Assembly: GCA_036417435.1 (NCBI GenBank)
Contig: CM070903.1
Location: 55,466,001 to 55,530,000, forward strand
Length of the DNA: 64,000 nucleotides
Source: Inia geoffrensis
Lineage: Eukaryota > Chordata > Mammalia > Artiodactyla > Iniidae
Reading direction: 5' to 3'
Within the stretch, counting starts at the first letter, position 1; each line of letters begins with the position of its first letter. The notes under the pieces are model-generated. The model worked only from the letters and a program-made list of their open reading frames with translations, had not been told where the DNA came from and did not search any database. The position numbers were made by a program, and so were the translations under genes. Below, in pieces: positions 1-12,654 of the stretch.

Positions 1-169
1 TGGAATAATTGAGAAAATTGTGATATGTTCCTATTTTGGAATATTATATAGTTATTACAAAATGAGGATGATCAAGGTGTATTGACTTAGAAGAGGATGA
101 TATTTTCAACTTAAAAGTTTTAAATGGCTGTGTTCACTGATATATTTGTGTATAGAAAAAGGTACAGAA

Positions 170-620
170 TGATATTGTCCTAAGGATATTAAAGTTGGTC
201 AAAGGATAGGAAAACAGAGGGGATGATGATTAACAGAAGAGAATCCAGAAGTAGACTTATACACATGTGGTAATGTAGTATAGGATAAAAGTAGCATTTC
301 AAAGGAATGGGGAAAAGCTGGATGATTTAATAAATGGTTTGGAACAGTTGGTTAGCTATTTGGGGAAAAAAAAAAAGCTAGATCCCTCCCTCACTCCTTT
401 GTCAGAATGAATTCCAGATTGATCAGTTATTTACATGGTTTCTTTAAAATAATGAAGTCACGTAAGTTCTCAAAGGAAACATTAGTGAATATTTTTCGAT
501 TTTGAAGTGAAGAAGACTTAAATGTGACCCCAAACTCAGAAACAAGGAAGGAAGATTAAAAAATTGCTTATGTCGTATTGTTTTGAAGCCTTGAGAACTA
601 GATGAATATTGAAACTATAT
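170..620 (+). mobile_element. Old L1 fragment (ORF2 region)
   Basis: The sequence resembles L1 ORF2 DNA: a stretch with atttcaaaggaatggggaaaag, then gatccctccctcactcc and cttaaatgtgacc match, in order, well-known L1 ORF2 segments. It is full of indels and stops. A SINE sits shortly downstream. Boundaries are approximate. Confidence 0.6.
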
Positions 621-668
621 GTTCATGGATCCTAGTGTCAGCAACATGGCATTAAAAGTTTATTGATA

Positions 669-872
669 GGGCTTCCCTGGTGGTGCAGTGGTTGAGAGTC
701 CGCCTGCCAATGCAGGGGACACGGGTTCGTGCCCCGGTCCGGGAAGATCCCACATGCCACCGAGTGGCTGGGCCCGTGAGCCATGGCTGCTGAGCCTGCG
801 CGTCCGGAGCCTGTGCTCCGCAACGGGAGAGGCCACAACAGTGCCAGGCCTGTGTACCACACACACACAAAA
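669..872 (+). mobile_element. CHR-2-type tRNA-derived SINE
   Basis: It starts GGGCTTCCCTGGTGGTGCAG (A-box region) and has the B-box-like GGTTCGTGCCCC, then the CHR-2 body ending in a CA-rich and A-rich tail. A 13-bp target duplication (aaaagtttattga) flanks it at 654-666 and 873-885. Two ORFs read across it are artefacts. Confidence 0.93.
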
Positions 873-2085
873 AAAAGTTTATTGAAAAAAAAAAGTACTT
901 TGCAAGTGTTTGGACCAATACAGATTTCAACTGACCAAAAAGACCACCACCCTGTGATTTTGGCAATGGCATTTACGTTTGTAATTGTCAGCATGAACCA
1001 TTTAAGTTGATGGCATTTAGCTGTATTGTTTCAATTTTCACATGACTATGTATAAAGAGTAATTTGTGTATTAATGTTACTTCAAATGAATGAATGAAAA
1101 ATATTAAATAATTATGAGAAAGCATGTAAGAAACTGTGTATAATTTACCTTTGGGCTGTGGGACTGGGCATGATGGAGAAGGTAAACCTCATTTTTTGTT
1201 ATTTTCACCTTTATAATATAAATATGTAGTTTCTTTCATTGAGAAAAACTTTAAAAAATATTCACTGAAAAATAATTTAGAATTTTCAGCTTCTGAAAGA
1301 TATTGTCAGATTCATAGCCTGACTATAGCCTAGCTATTTCAGCCAATCGTCTTTTAGGGGAAAAAAGCCTAGAGAGCAAAACTTTGTTGCTGGATTGTAG
1401 TGCATATGTAATAGGGAGATGCAGAGATCTTTGTGATTTGTTGTATCACAGGCCGGTGCAGAAGGGTGCTCATCCCACTAAGTGATTCATGCATAGATGG
1501 GATCCTTGGAGGCTGCACAGTTAGTTTTTGAAAAATGTGTGTCGTCTTATGAAATAGTTTTATTTTAAATCTAAAACACTTGATTCTTATAAAGCATTCA
1601 TTTTACTTAATAATACTTCAGACTCAGATTTATCATAGTACAGAATGTGAAATTCATGTAAATTATGATAAAATAGGAGCCATTGGAGAATGTAGGGAGG
1701 CCCACCTCTATGAGCACCTTTGCTCCCCTGGGAGGCATCTTTCACATTCCTCTGGTGGAAAACTTTGAGAAACACTATTTTGAGTAAATATGAACAGGTG
1801 ACAGTAACTTGTAATCATCCTAACACTTTATTTGGGTTTTGAGTTCTGAAGTTATGAAGTGGAAGGAAGCAGATTTCATAAAAGGCAAATTTTATTAGCA
1901 ATTTAACCCACTAAAATGAATGTTTGATTATGTACTTAGTTCTTACTGAATCCAGTAAATGTCTAAGCTGGTAGATATTTTAATCATTAAAACTATAATC
2001 CAGTTAAAGTTAAGGAAGCTAAATAAACTAATTTTAATCAAATTTACTTTCATTTCTCTGTTTCTCCTTTTTTTCATTACTACAG

Positions 2086-2256
2086 GTCACAGTAATGAAA
2101 GGCAGTAATAGAAATAAAGATCATTCCGCAGAAGGAGAAGGGGCTGGAAAACGACCAAAACGAAAGTGTCTTCAGTGGCATCCATTGCTAGCAAAGAAAC
2201 TTCTTGACTTTTCAGAAGAGGAAGAAGAGGAAGACGAAGAGGAGGATATTGATAAG
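2086..2256 (+). CDS. BBX: BBX coding exon 1 (start codon exon)
   Basis: The exon follows a pyrimidine-rich acceptor ending TACAG. It has nine untranslated bases, then ATG at 2095 and 54 codons, ending in AAG before donor GTAATT. The peptide opens MKGSNRNKDHSAEGEG, as in mammalian BBX, which fixes the start. Residues 19-24 (KRPKRK) form a basic cluster that could be a nuclear localisation signal. Residues 41-51 are an unbroken acidic run of Glu and Asp, typical of nuclear chromatin proteins. Because the exon has its own acceptor just upstream of the ATG, at least one non-coding 5' exon must lie before 2086, probably outside the window. The ATG context (agtaATGA) has A at -1 but no purine at -3, so it is not a strong Kozak match. 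Identification is firm; the localisation role is inferred. Confidence 0.95.
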
Positions 2257-2539
2257 GTAATTTCCTCCTTTTATTGTAGAAGTTTAAGTTTATTTGACCA
2301 TTCATTCTGGAAACTGCAGTGAACCTGTGTGGTGCAGAGGAGGCGTTTCTGGGAGTCTGTATAACTTGAATCCTAGTTAACTACTTAATCTACATTTTTA
2401 TTCCAAATGTTGATGACTCTTAAAGTATCTGTAGTAGTAGTTTAAACTGAAACAGATCCTTCTTAAATAGTATTTCTGTCAATTAACTAATAATTTACAG
2501 ACAATATTCAAACACAGTGAGTTCATAAAATTTGATGTG

Positions 2540-3107
2540 CTTACCTGCACCCACCTGTTGCTCCTGGCCTTGCTTTCTTCCCTCCCAGCCTAGCCTTGCT
2601 ACCGTAGGCAGGTTCAGAGCTGTTCAGGTCCTCATTTCTGAGGCCTCCAGAGCATCCAGCTGCTGTCACCCCTCCATGCCTCTGTGCTCAGTCATTCCTC
2701 CTAGTCCCCTCCTCTGGTCTCACACTTGGGCAGCCGGCTCTTGCGAGAAAGTCACACAGCCATGCAGCTGACTTTAGAAAGCCACACGTCCCTTCAGATC
2801 TTGGCGTGACTGCTTCCTCCTCTTCATCATTCAGGTCTCAGGGACTACCTCCCCATCATCTCAGGTTTCCCTCCCACCCAGTGTGCATTCCACGTCTGAG
2901 GATTTCCTCCCTCACACATCTTCTTATTTGCCTTGTGTTTAGCTGTGCACTTGTTTATGTCTGCCTTCCTAGACTAGGCTATAAGCTCGGTAAGAGCAAG
3001 GGTCTTGCCCTTCCTGTCCTCTTCTCCTTCCTCAAAGCCTAGAATGGTGGCTGGCACAGAGTAGATTTTGAACAGTTATATGCTCAGTAGAAGAATAGAT
3101 GAGTACT
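2540..3107 (+). mobile_element. L2 LINE 3' region (old)
   Basis: Pyrimidine-rich sequence with the typical L2 3' signature: gactaggctataagctcggt, then a variant of the cctagaatggtggctggcac motif and a tail resembling the L2 end. Diverged; start approximate. It is interrupted at its 3' end by a SINE. Confidence 0.6.
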
Positions 3108-3436
3108 GGGCTTCCCTGGTGGTGCAGTGGTTAAGAATCTGCCTGCCAATGCAGGGGACACGGGTTCGAGCCCTGGTCTGGGAAGATCCCAAATGCTGTG
3201 GAGCAGCTAAGCCCGTGCACCACAGCTACTGAGGCTGTGCTCTAGAGGCCCCATGCCACAACTACTGAAACCCGCGCACCTAGAGCCCGTGCTCCTCAGC
3301 AAGAGAAGCCACTGCAGTGAGAAGCCCGCGCACTGCAACAAAGAGTAGCTCCCGCTCGCCGCAACTAGAGAAAGCCCACACGCAGCAGTGAAGACCCAAT
3401 GCAGCCATCAATCAGTCAATCAATCAATCAATAAAA
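3108..3436 (+). mobile_element. Long CHR-type (CHR-1-like) SINE
   Basis: It has the same tRNA-like head as the CHR-2 copies, but a longer body with repeated cccgcgcac / agagcccgtgctc segments and a gaagacccaatgcagcc end, then an AATC/AATA simple tail. A perfect 14-bp target duplication (aatagatgagtact) lies at 3094-3107 and 3437-3450. Confidence 0.9.
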
Positions 3437-4089
3437 AATAGATGAGTACTTGTTTTGTGTCACTACAAATTTCATAAACGTGCTTTTACTATTCTTCAGG
3501 CCTTCGATATCCGTTCAGTCTTTTGTCCTAGGCTTGGATCAGCTCCCTCTTCCACTCGTCTCAGCAGGAATTATAAACATTTTTCCTGTTTCACAGACAT
3601 CTTCTCTGGGTACTGTTTATGGTCTCCTCACTGCTGAACTTTTCTTCTCTTTCACAGAGAAAATAGAGGCCACCAGAAATGACTCCTTCAGCTTTCTCTA
3701 CTTACTCATCTTACTCTTATCTCACTCCTTATCCATCTTTTCCTTTCCGTTTTCAGAGAAATGGTGTTATTCTTCCTGTTTGAGGAAATTGCCAAGTTTA
3801 TGCTTATGCTTAATTTGATCTCTCTGACACATTTGCACCTGTTGATCACTTGGTCCTTGAAGCTGTCTGCTGTTTCCATGACAGCAATCACTCATTTCTA
3901 TTCCTACCTTCCCAACTGTACCATTCTGGTTCCTTCCAGTGATGTCCCTCCATTATTCTACCTTCAAATGTTGATGTTCTCTGGGCATCTTATCTTAATT
4001 CCTGTCTCCACCCTGGACCTTTCTTCTAAACTCTGGACTTGTATTTCTGACTGTTTACTTGACATGTTCACTTAGATATCAAATCAGAA

Positions 4090-5820
4090 TCTCAGTTTGA
4101 ATGTGTTCAAAATGAAGCTGCCACTTTTCTCCTGCAAACCCCATCCTCTTACATCTTTCCTTTCTCAGTGAATGGCAACTCCAGCTGTCAAGTTGGTCAG
4201 ACCTGAAACCTTGTCTGTTTTCTTTTGCTCAAGTCTCACATCTGTCCATCCATCAGTAAATTCTCAGCCATACCTTCAAAATAGTTCTCGCTGACCCCTT
4301 GTTAGCAATGTCACTACTGCTACCTTGATCCAGGCCGCCACCAATGCTAGTGCAGATTATTGTATTCTGCCTCTCTCTCTGCCTCTGCTCTTGCCATTCT
4401 ACAGTCTGTTCTCAACAAAGCAGCCAGAGAGATCCTTCCAGAGTGGCAGGGCAGTTGTGCTACTCTCCATCTTCATGAGGATGGGGAGTCTGTATGCTCA
4501 CTGTTCTGTCTGCATCACCTAGAACAGTGCCTGCTCCATATCAGGTGCCCAGTAAATAGTTATTAAGTGAAAGAATGAAGTCATCGAGTCCTGTTCCCTT
4601 TTTGGTCCACATTCAGAGATCTCACCTGCACCCTTGGTCTTACTTCTTTATGTTGGTACATCAGTTCATTATCCCAACTGGGACTTCTCTGCTAAGAGCC
4701 ACTTCATATTCTGCCACCAGATCTAATTTCTCTCATTTGAGAAAAAGTGTTCTCTGTTGTGTATGAAGGAATCTTGCTGCCAAAGTTGGAAACACTCTTC
4801 TTTTTCAACCTTTACATCCAGTTAGACACCAATCACTCTTGGTTCTACCTCATTAGTGAGTATTGTTTCTGTTTTCAGTTCTCCATTCTCATGATTACTG
4901 CCTTGATTCAGCCCTGTCTCCATTCTCGCATGGACAGCTGGAATAAACTTTTAACTTGTTCCTCTAGTTTTGTTTGACTCTAGTTTTGCTACTGTAATTC
5001 ATGCTCAACACTGATGACAGGAGTTCTCTCAAAATACAGATCTAACAATGTATTTCCCCTGCTTAAAACCACTCATGGCTCTTCATTGCATCCAGCTGTG
5101 GTTTCCATATCCTGGTCCAGTGCTAGTGTTGATTTGTTGCAGTGTTACTTGGCCTCTGGTGAAAGAAAAATAGGTCCAGATACCTTTTCGTTTTAATTTA
5201 ATTTATATGTCATACATTTATTGATTTGTTTACTTACTTTTTGATTAGTTAATTTAATTAAATATAATATTAGATAGTAGTTAAAAATTTTTTTTAATGT
5301 TCATACTTGGCAAAACAAAAAGTTGGTAATCTGTGTTGGTCCCCTCCCAAAGGTTTTTATTGATCTATGCAGTCTGAAGCCACTCATTTACAGGGTTAAA
5401 TGCACTTTTTTCTTCTTTTTAACACGACAGAGCACATTCTTCATGAAGCGGCCCATACCTTCTTCTCTAACCTTAGATTCCTGTTCTAATCTTTTATATA
5501 CTGGTACTATTGAGCTGCATATAAGTGTCTGAACTATTGAGCTTTAATCTCTGTTAGTTCCCCATGACTCCCCATTGACTACCCTACACACTCTGATTCA
5601 TCTTTCAAAATTTAGCCCAGATCACACCTTTCCTAGGGAGACTTCCCTGTTCTCCTACCCATCTGTTAGTGCTTCATTACTGCACTGGTTCATTGTTGCA
5701 GTCATCATCCTGCTTTTTAATTTATTTACTTATATATCTTTCTCCTCTCCCCAGACAGTGAGCTCCTTGGGCCAGGATTTGTCTTATTTATCTCAGCTCT
5801 TGGCTTGAGTTTTATAATTT
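4090..5820 (+). mobile_element. L2 LINE sequence, discontinuous
   Basis: Several segments match L2 in order: a gattattgtattctgcc / cagtctgttctcaac block near 4340-4450, a cacctagaacagtgcctg / gtgcccagtaaatag 3' tail near 4510-4580, cccctgcttaaaaccactc near 5055, and a block near 5560-5815 ending with agacagtgagctccttggg. It may represent more than one insertion. The stretch 5170-5540 is not clearly repeat. Confidence 0.5.
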
Positions 5821-6249
5821 AGCAACTGAATCAAAAGTTATTCTTTTCTGAAGGGAAACTATAATTACTTCCTCAACCTACATAATACATTTTTTTATGC
5901 CTGATCTTTTTCTGTAGCTTCTTAGTTTCAGAATGCTAAATAAATATTCCTTGAAAACTCAAATCGTTTTTAGTGATTGTACACATAATGAGGAAGATAA
6001 ATCTGTATCCTTCACCCCCAGTAATAATCCCTAATGTATTTCCAAATCAAGTAGCTATGACTTCATGATTGTTCTGTACTGTTTGTGTTAGAAGATAATT
6101 GATGGTTAATTAAATGCATGTGCAATACTTAATCTAAACTTAAAAGACTTTTAAAAAACATCTAATTGGATGAAGCTAGTGATTTGTTCTGGAGCGTCTG
6201 TAATGGTTGCCTAATAAACACGATATAAGAGAACCTGGTTGCCTTCTAG

Positions 6250-6437
6250 TAGTAGTTCTCGAAGTGTGATCCTCAGGCTAGCAGCATCAGCATAACCTGG
6301 CAACTTGTTAGAAATACACATTCTCAAGGCCCACTCCAGACCTACAGAATCAGAAGCTCTGGGAATGGGACATAACAATTTGTGTTTTAACAAGACCTCC
6401 AGGGATTCCAGTGCCCACTCATGTTTAAGAACTACTG
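6250..6437 (+). mobile_element. MER5A non-autonomous hAT-Charlie element
   Basis: It begins tagtagttctcgaagtgtg and ends gtttaagaactactg, giving the imperfect terminal inverted repeats of MER5. The interior has agcagcatcagcataacctg and the gtgttttaacaag motif. Near full length for this roughly 190-bp family. Confidence 0.8.
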
Positions 6438-7534
6438 CCCTACTGTGTAATGCAGTCTAACAACTACCTCGATCCTTCTTGATTTTAACTGTGAAGCAGC
6501 AAGTAAAGAAATGGTTTTAGTAAGCATACTGGACTTCTGTTCTTGGTTGCACTGTCATATTTTAGCCTGAGAAGATACTTAACAATCCTGTTGTATTCTG
6601 AGATTCTGTGATCAGAAATGTGCTTTGAGAAATTTAACCTGCAGCCATGTGCAGGAAGTATTGTAAGGGATTGAAAACAGGAAGACAAGGCCATAGGCAA
6701 GAGTGTTGCTAGGGCAGTGGCAATGAGAATTACACAGGTGGAGAGGATCAGAGCTTTGCAGAAGTCCTTGAAGACCTTCAATGAAATGCTTAGGAAAAGG
6801 GAGGATTCAAAACAGATTTTGAAAGTTTAAGCCCTATCACCATTGAATTTCAGTGGACAAGAAAGTGTGATATCTACAAGCTTGAAAATTTACTATGTAG
6901 TTCTTCCTTCAAATAATGTTAGAGGTCTGTTTTGATTTTTACACTAGGAGGCTCCACTTGTGATATGCACAAAAACATTAAGTAGTCTATATTAGATTTT
7001 TATCTACTTTCATGTTAAACATTTTCATATTATTAGTTGTACAGCAGCACATTCCAAAGAGTAGAAAGACAGAACTAATGCTCATGTATCTTATGTGGAT
7101 ATTGTTGTTAATCTTGAGACCCATATATCACAGAATGGGTTGAATCCTTCATTCAATAGTTAGTTAAATACTAATGTTAGACCAGATGTTAAGCTATGCA
7201 CTGTGTATGAGGAAAATAAGAGAGCTTTTGTCCTCAAAGAGCTCACTGTTAGTGAAAAAAAAAAAAATGTAAGCAATTGTAACAACAATGTGATATATGC
7301 TGTAATACAGACATGCACAGGTTGCTGTAGAAACTAAGCAAAAGAAAGCATCTTAAGTTGGTTACCAACCACAAACAGTGGTTGATGACTTTTAAAAAAT
7401 CGGTTTTTTTCCCCCAATTTGTAAGTTGTTTAAGTGGAGCTAAGGAAAAATACAATTTGAAAACCAAGACTAATTGTTAAAGCAAAGTTATCTAGGATGT
7501 GTTAAACATTTGGCTTTTGTTTTATTGCTAATAG

Positions 7535-7777
7535 GTTCAGCTTCTTGGGGCCGATGGTCTAGAGCAAGATGTTGGTGAAACTGAAGATGATGAATCACCA
7601 GAACAGCGAGCCCGGAGACCAATGAATGCATTTCTCTTATTTTGCAAACGTCATCGCTCCCTTGTACGTCAGGAACACCCCAGGCTTGATAACCGAGGTG
7701 CTACCAAGATACTAGCTGATTGGTGGGCTGTTCTCGATCCACAGGAAAAACAGAAATACACAGACATGGCCAAGGAG
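7535..7777 (+). CDS. BBX: BBX coding exon 2 (most of the HMG box)
   Basis: The exon is 243 bases, 81 codons (residues 55-135), phase 0 at both ends, with acceptor ATAG and donor GTAGGT. It begins VQLLGADG, continues through an acidic linker ([10 protein letters not shown]) and enters the HMG box at residue 81 with [15 protein letters not shown]. The PMNAF motif and the two Trp residues of ADWW are classic HMG-box core positions; the box is an L-shaped three-helix fold that binds and bends DNA in the minor groove. This exon carries helices 1 and 2 and the start of helix 3; the end of the box lies in the next exon, more than 10 kb away. Reading through the donor gives a stop after nine more codons, so splicing is needed to complete the domain. 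Confidence 0.97.
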
Positions 7778-8860
7778 GTAGGTTACAGTGACGAGGTTTT
7801 ATGGTGACCGTGAGCAACCAATCCTATAACCCCCAGTCAGTAAATTTGGAGTCCGTGCTAAAGGTCTAGCAGCACGAAGGTGAATCCTTGAATCAAGTGT
7901 TATGTGAAGACATACAAGCTTTGTTCCTATTCCTGAGTTCCAAGTCCACCTTGCAAATACTGGTGAGGTGCCAAAAGCAACCTATTACCAAGAAGTTTTT
8001 TCTCATTGTATATGTTCCATTGATTGATGTGGGGGATTGATTTTTATGAAGGTGATTTTATTTATTATGAATGGTTTTTGTTTTTAGTTTTTCTAGGAAC
8101 CCGCTTCTGCTGTCAGAGAATGCCCATAGTAAAGATGACAATATTAATCTAGTTCTGATGCTGAATAGCTTTGTAACCATATCTAAGTCAATCTCTGGGT
8201 CTCAGCTTTTCTTTTCTTTTCTTTTTTTAAAATATGTTTTTAGAATGAGAAAGTTAGAGCAAAATTTGTATCCCTTCCAGCGCTAATACTTTTTGATTCT
8301 GCAATAAATGCAGTTATCAAGAGATTTGCCTTGACTTGTTTCTGTAGGTTGTGCAGCATGAATATTTAAAACCAGTAAATGAATGAATGGCAGTGGAACA
8401 GGATGTACTGTGATGTGTGCATGCATGTAAACACTGTGTAGGCAATAGTTGGTGAGAAGTATTTCTATGCAGGAAGGCTATTCAGAGAGGTGGGGCATTA
8501 ATTCCAAAAAGTGAGTAAATTTCTTGAAAAATTGTATTCTGGTCTGTTCCTAAAATAATCTTAAATTAATGTGGTTCGTTATGAATTTAAAATGTATTGT
8601 CTAGTGGATTTAGCAAGTAAGGGGAAAGCGAAGCAATATCATTGTGGTTAAACTTGAAAGGAGTAATTCTAACTGTTTCTTGAGTGCTGCAACTTGCAAA
8701 TAATCTTGATTCATGAAAGCCCTAGCCATGCAAACATTTGGTTAAGTTCTATGGAAAGATGAACCAGCAGGGGACAAATACAGAGTTTCAAGTGAGACAT
8801 TTTATTAGATATCTCAGTATGTAGAAAAATAGTTCTTTCAACTGCTGTGGTTTTACTGAG

Positions 8861-8866
<6 letters not shown>

Positions 8867-8892
<26 letters not shown>

Positions 8893-9088
8893 TTTGCGGT
8901 ATGCGGGCCCCTCACTGTTGTGGCCTCTCCCGTTGCGGAGCACAGGCTCCGGACGCGCAGGCTCAGCGGCCATGGCTCACGGACCCAGCCGCTCCGCGGC
9001 ACGTGGGATCCTCCCAGACCGGGGCACGAACCCGCATCCCCTGCATCGGCAGGCGGACTCCCAACCACTGCGCCACCAGGGAAGCCCC
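8867..9088 (-). mobile_element. CHR-2-type SINE, antisense
   Basis: The poly-T (tail) leads into GCGGTATGCGGGCCCCTCAC and the element ends at CACCAGGGAAGCCCC. The target duplication tttactgagtttttt lies at 8852-8866 and 9089-9103. The body is near consensus, so it is relatively young. Confidence 0.93.
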
Positions 9089-10027
9089 TTTACTGAGTTT
9101 TTTAACAAGCTAAGATGGAACATAAAAATTTCTTATGTAATGTTCAGGGAAATTTGAATCCAGAGTAAATGATTAGCATAGTTGCTATGTAATTAACGAT
9201 TACATAAGGCTTCAGGAATTAACTATATTGTTAAAGACAGGATTTTAACTATGTAGAGCATCTAGAAAATTTAAAATCAATTCCAGTAACCTACATGAGT
9301 TTAAATGTTGCAGGACATTTTCATGAGCATAACAGTAATTAACAGTAAAATTTTCCTATTAGATAGCTTTAGATCCTTTCATAGTCATGCTTATATGATA
9401 AAACAAACAATTATCTGAAACCTCATAGGGAACTGCACAAACTTCCTATAATTAAACTCTTGAGTTTGTTTTTGGATTACTGTTTTTGGATAACATGCAA
9501 CCTGTCTCACTAAACTCTTTGCTTTTTCTTAAATACTGATACTTTACAAACCAAATAGGTGGCCATTTTTAAGAGGAGGAAGCATTATTTTCATACAGGA
9601 ATTCCTTTACTAATTAATTAGCTTCACAGTATTTGCCATTGTGGTGAGTAATGAAATCTAAATCTGATAAGGTGCCCCCCACTGCAAACTACTTCAAGTA
9701 GAGACCATAACTGGATCTTCCAACTCACAACTTGCCTTGTTGCTCTTATGAAATATTGTCTCACTTCTAGTACCAAGTGTGGAAGGTTCAGTTGCTTTGA
9801 AAATCCTTTATACAATTGGTTTCTAGGCATAAGTGATACTCGTTTCAACTTATTTACCAAATGGTTTCGAAATTACGTTAAAGTGCAGGTAATTGTGCTG
9901 GTGCTTTTTGTGTTAATATTGCAGCCTTAATTGAAATGTCAGTTTAATCAACAAAAACTTATTGGGTGGCTTCAGTGTACCGGGTATTAACGATTGTTAG
10001 TGATAAATATGGTCTCAGTTCCTCTGT

Positions 10028-10052
10028 CTGGAGAGAGGTCCCCTCTCTCCAG
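10028..10052. repeat. Perfect hairpin, 11-bp arms
   Basis: The arms ctggagagagg and cctctctccag are exact reverse complements with a 3-base loop. It is unassigned and lies in intron 2 at the edge of a weak old-repeat match. Confidence 0.8.
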
Positions 10053-12469
10053 GCAGTCATTTTTAAAACAATTTTTATATGTGTAACCTTTTAATTTTAA
10101 ACCCCCAATTTAAAATGTGTTCTCTATTAGGGACAAGACATAGTCTTGTAGCATAGTTTGCATGTGAGTGTAAATAGTTATGTGATGTTCACCAATATCT
10201 ATTCTGTCATTACCAATTGAATGAGAAGTACTTAATTTTTTCCATTCTCTTCTTGTTTTTAAAACATATTCTTAAAGTAATAATTAATACAACTTTGAAG
10301 AGATCGTTGTTTTTTAACCTGTTAAAACTTTCTCTGACTCTTCCCTTGCTTTTTGATTATTTTCTATTTGTGCATCTGGTAAGAGGACATACCTGTTTTG
10401 GGATTTGTTTTTGGTTTCTTGAATTATTTCCCAGTACTGATTGGCATTGTTGGAAAAAATGGTTGAATGAGGGTTTCATATTCTCTGATGAATCTCATTA
10501 GAGCACTAATTAGTTATAAGTAATTTAAAAAATACTGTCCTAAGGATATAACCTGGGTTCTTTTCTTAAATTCGGCAGTGTGCATGATAGTGCGTGTTGT
10601 GGACATTCACAGGCTCTAGCTTCTTCAACTGCTTGTTAGGAGATGCAGAAACAATATTATTTTTCCTTTTATCATTTTCCCTTACAAATATATGAATATA
10701 AGCCTGCATTTTTGACTAAGATATTGCTGGAAACTTCCACATGTCACTTAAACTAATAGTCATAGTTAATTAATGGACAGTCAATGTAGAGGATCACATA
10801 TGTTGTCTTTCAGGTAGAGCAGAGTCAGTGCAAAGAAGAGGGGAGGACCTGGAAAGTTAAGGCAATTTTGAGTGACCTTTATAATACCCCCTCCTTTGGT
10901 TTTTGTAGGATCTGAGGCATGAGGCAGAATGCATGCATTTATTAATTGCTTCATTCCAGACTGGTTGTTTTACCTAAGCACAAACATGTAAAGTCATTTA
11001 TCCCATTCTTCAGAGCAGGGATCTAAGGCTCTTTGGAGTAAGTATCTTGGCCACCTCTACATTGGTGGAGCCTGGGATACTCTTGCGTATTTGACTCTAG
11101 CATCCTTTTAGTATATACTGCTCACTTTAGACAGCTGAGAGACTAGAGATTTGAGTCAGTCAGTCAAAAATGGTAACAATAACATGTCGTGGGTCTTACG
11201 GGAAGAGTCTGCCTGTGCAGAGGTTGGGGTCAGGTTGGGGGTATTTCAGAAAAGGCTTTATGAAGTTGATAGAATTTGGTGTGGGCTTTGGTACAGGATT
11301 TAGAAGAAAGGCAAGGATAAGAGCAGATATGGAAAAGTGAGAACAATTTCAGGAACAAAAAAGTTTTACCCCAAGCCTGGGGTATTTGTATCAGAGTAAC
11401 AGGAAATGATGATATAAAGGCAAAAAATCTTGGGAGACTGGCCTGAAAAGTTGGAAGTTCAGTTGTATGTCAATAAAAGAGCTGTGGAATTAAATGCAAT
11501 AAAATACAGCTTGAAAGGAAACTGTAATAGCCTTTCGTAAATGTTGGTATCTGTTGTCATCAGTAGTCTAGGAGAGATTATCACCACAAATCTCCATGGG
11601 GTCTTTAGTGATCAGTTCTTCCTCCATGTTTCTTCAAGATAAAATTAACATATTCATTCCCTTGCTTTGATTTCATCAGAAATGTATTCTTCTCCAAAGA
11701 AGATTTACCATCATTTTCTCATGTATTACTCTGAACAGTTTTTGTTAATTATCACATCATGCTTAACAGAATTTGTATTTTTACAAGAATGTTGTGGCAT
11801 CTTTCATACTACTAAGCTAGAGCAGCACCTCATTTATCTCCACATTCTGGAGAAACAAGTGTTACACAAAAGTGATTCCTAGGTAGATGAAACTTTGCTG
11901 TTTCTTTAAACACTCTTATTTTATATATTTATCCCAGAAATTTTATGTAATATTTTGTTTAAATACTTCCTTACTTAAAAATTTCAGAATGCTTGTTAAA
12001 TTTTTTCAAAATTTCAACCCATTGTCTCTCTACAAGAATAATTTTATAATCTGTTATTTGGTGAGACCTTTGTGAACAATTGAGTTACAGTCATATTTTT
12101 AATCTGTATATTAAATGATTCTTAGCCCTTTTGTTCTTTTGAATTTCCTCTTTGCTTTTCCATGAGTCTTTCTTTTCTGTCCACCCTCAGCTGTCAATTG
12201 ACATTTCTTTCTTCTGTCAGCCGCTTTGGACTGCCTCTAATGAAATGACTTTACTCTGTGTGGGGTTTTCTGAGTATCACTTAATTAGGGGCCCCGCCAC
12301 TTTGCGGGGAGGTGGGTAGTGAAACCAAAGATTTGGGCTTCATGTTTCCCAGTACTTTTTGTTTCTGAGACCTTTCCCATTCCTGTGTTCCAGATGTCAG
12401 GAGTTTCTTACTATAAAAAATATTCAAGTGTTTATTTTTGAAATAATAATATCAAGTTTTGAGTATTGC

Positions 12470-12650
12470 TTTATTCTGCCCAGGATTCCATTATAAACAT
12501 TTGACTCATTTAATCCTAAGAATAATCCCATGAGTTAGATGTTATTTTCCGAAAGCTAAGGATGAGGACACTGCGGCCCAGAGGACCTAAGTGACTTATC
12601 CAGGGCAGCAAATTAGTAGTAGTAGAGCTTGGGTTCTCATACTTGGCCTT
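12470..12650 (-). mobile_element. MIR SINE, antisense
   Basis: It shows the antisense MIR pattern: catttaatcctaagaataat, then a gatgaggacactgcggccca core, cttatccagggcagc and a gcttgggttctcat end. Diverged; boundaries approximate. Confidence 0.7.
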
Positions 12651-12654
12651 CTCC

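Larger units (their letters stand above)
1..2085 (+). other. Upstream sequence / BBX 5' intron, non-coding
   Basis: No exon was seen here. Because the first coding exon has its own acceptor, this stretch is probably part of a 5' UTR intron of BBX. It holds an old L1 fragment and one CHR-type SINE; 880-2085 shows nothing I can name. There is no CpG-rich promoter-like region. Confidence 0.6.
2257..7534 (+). other. BBX intron 1 (between coding exons 1 and 2)
   Basis: GT-AG intron of 5278 bases. Pyrimidine-rich L2 sequence fills most of 2540-5820, interrupted by a long CHR-type SINE at 3108-3436, and a MER5A lies near 6250. At 7140-7260 there is weak similarity to an old interspersed repeat of uncertain class. 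The ORFs of about 120 codons here are by-products of the L2 sequence. Confidence 0.8.

Noticed and set aside
669..760. tRNA gene
   Set aside because: A-box and B-box-like sequences belong to the tRNA-derived head of SINEs; there is no full cloverleaf.
3450..3818. 122-codon ORF rich in Leu, Phe and Ser
   Set aside because: Pyrimidine-rich intron sequence beside L2; no codon pattern or splice sites that would support a gene.
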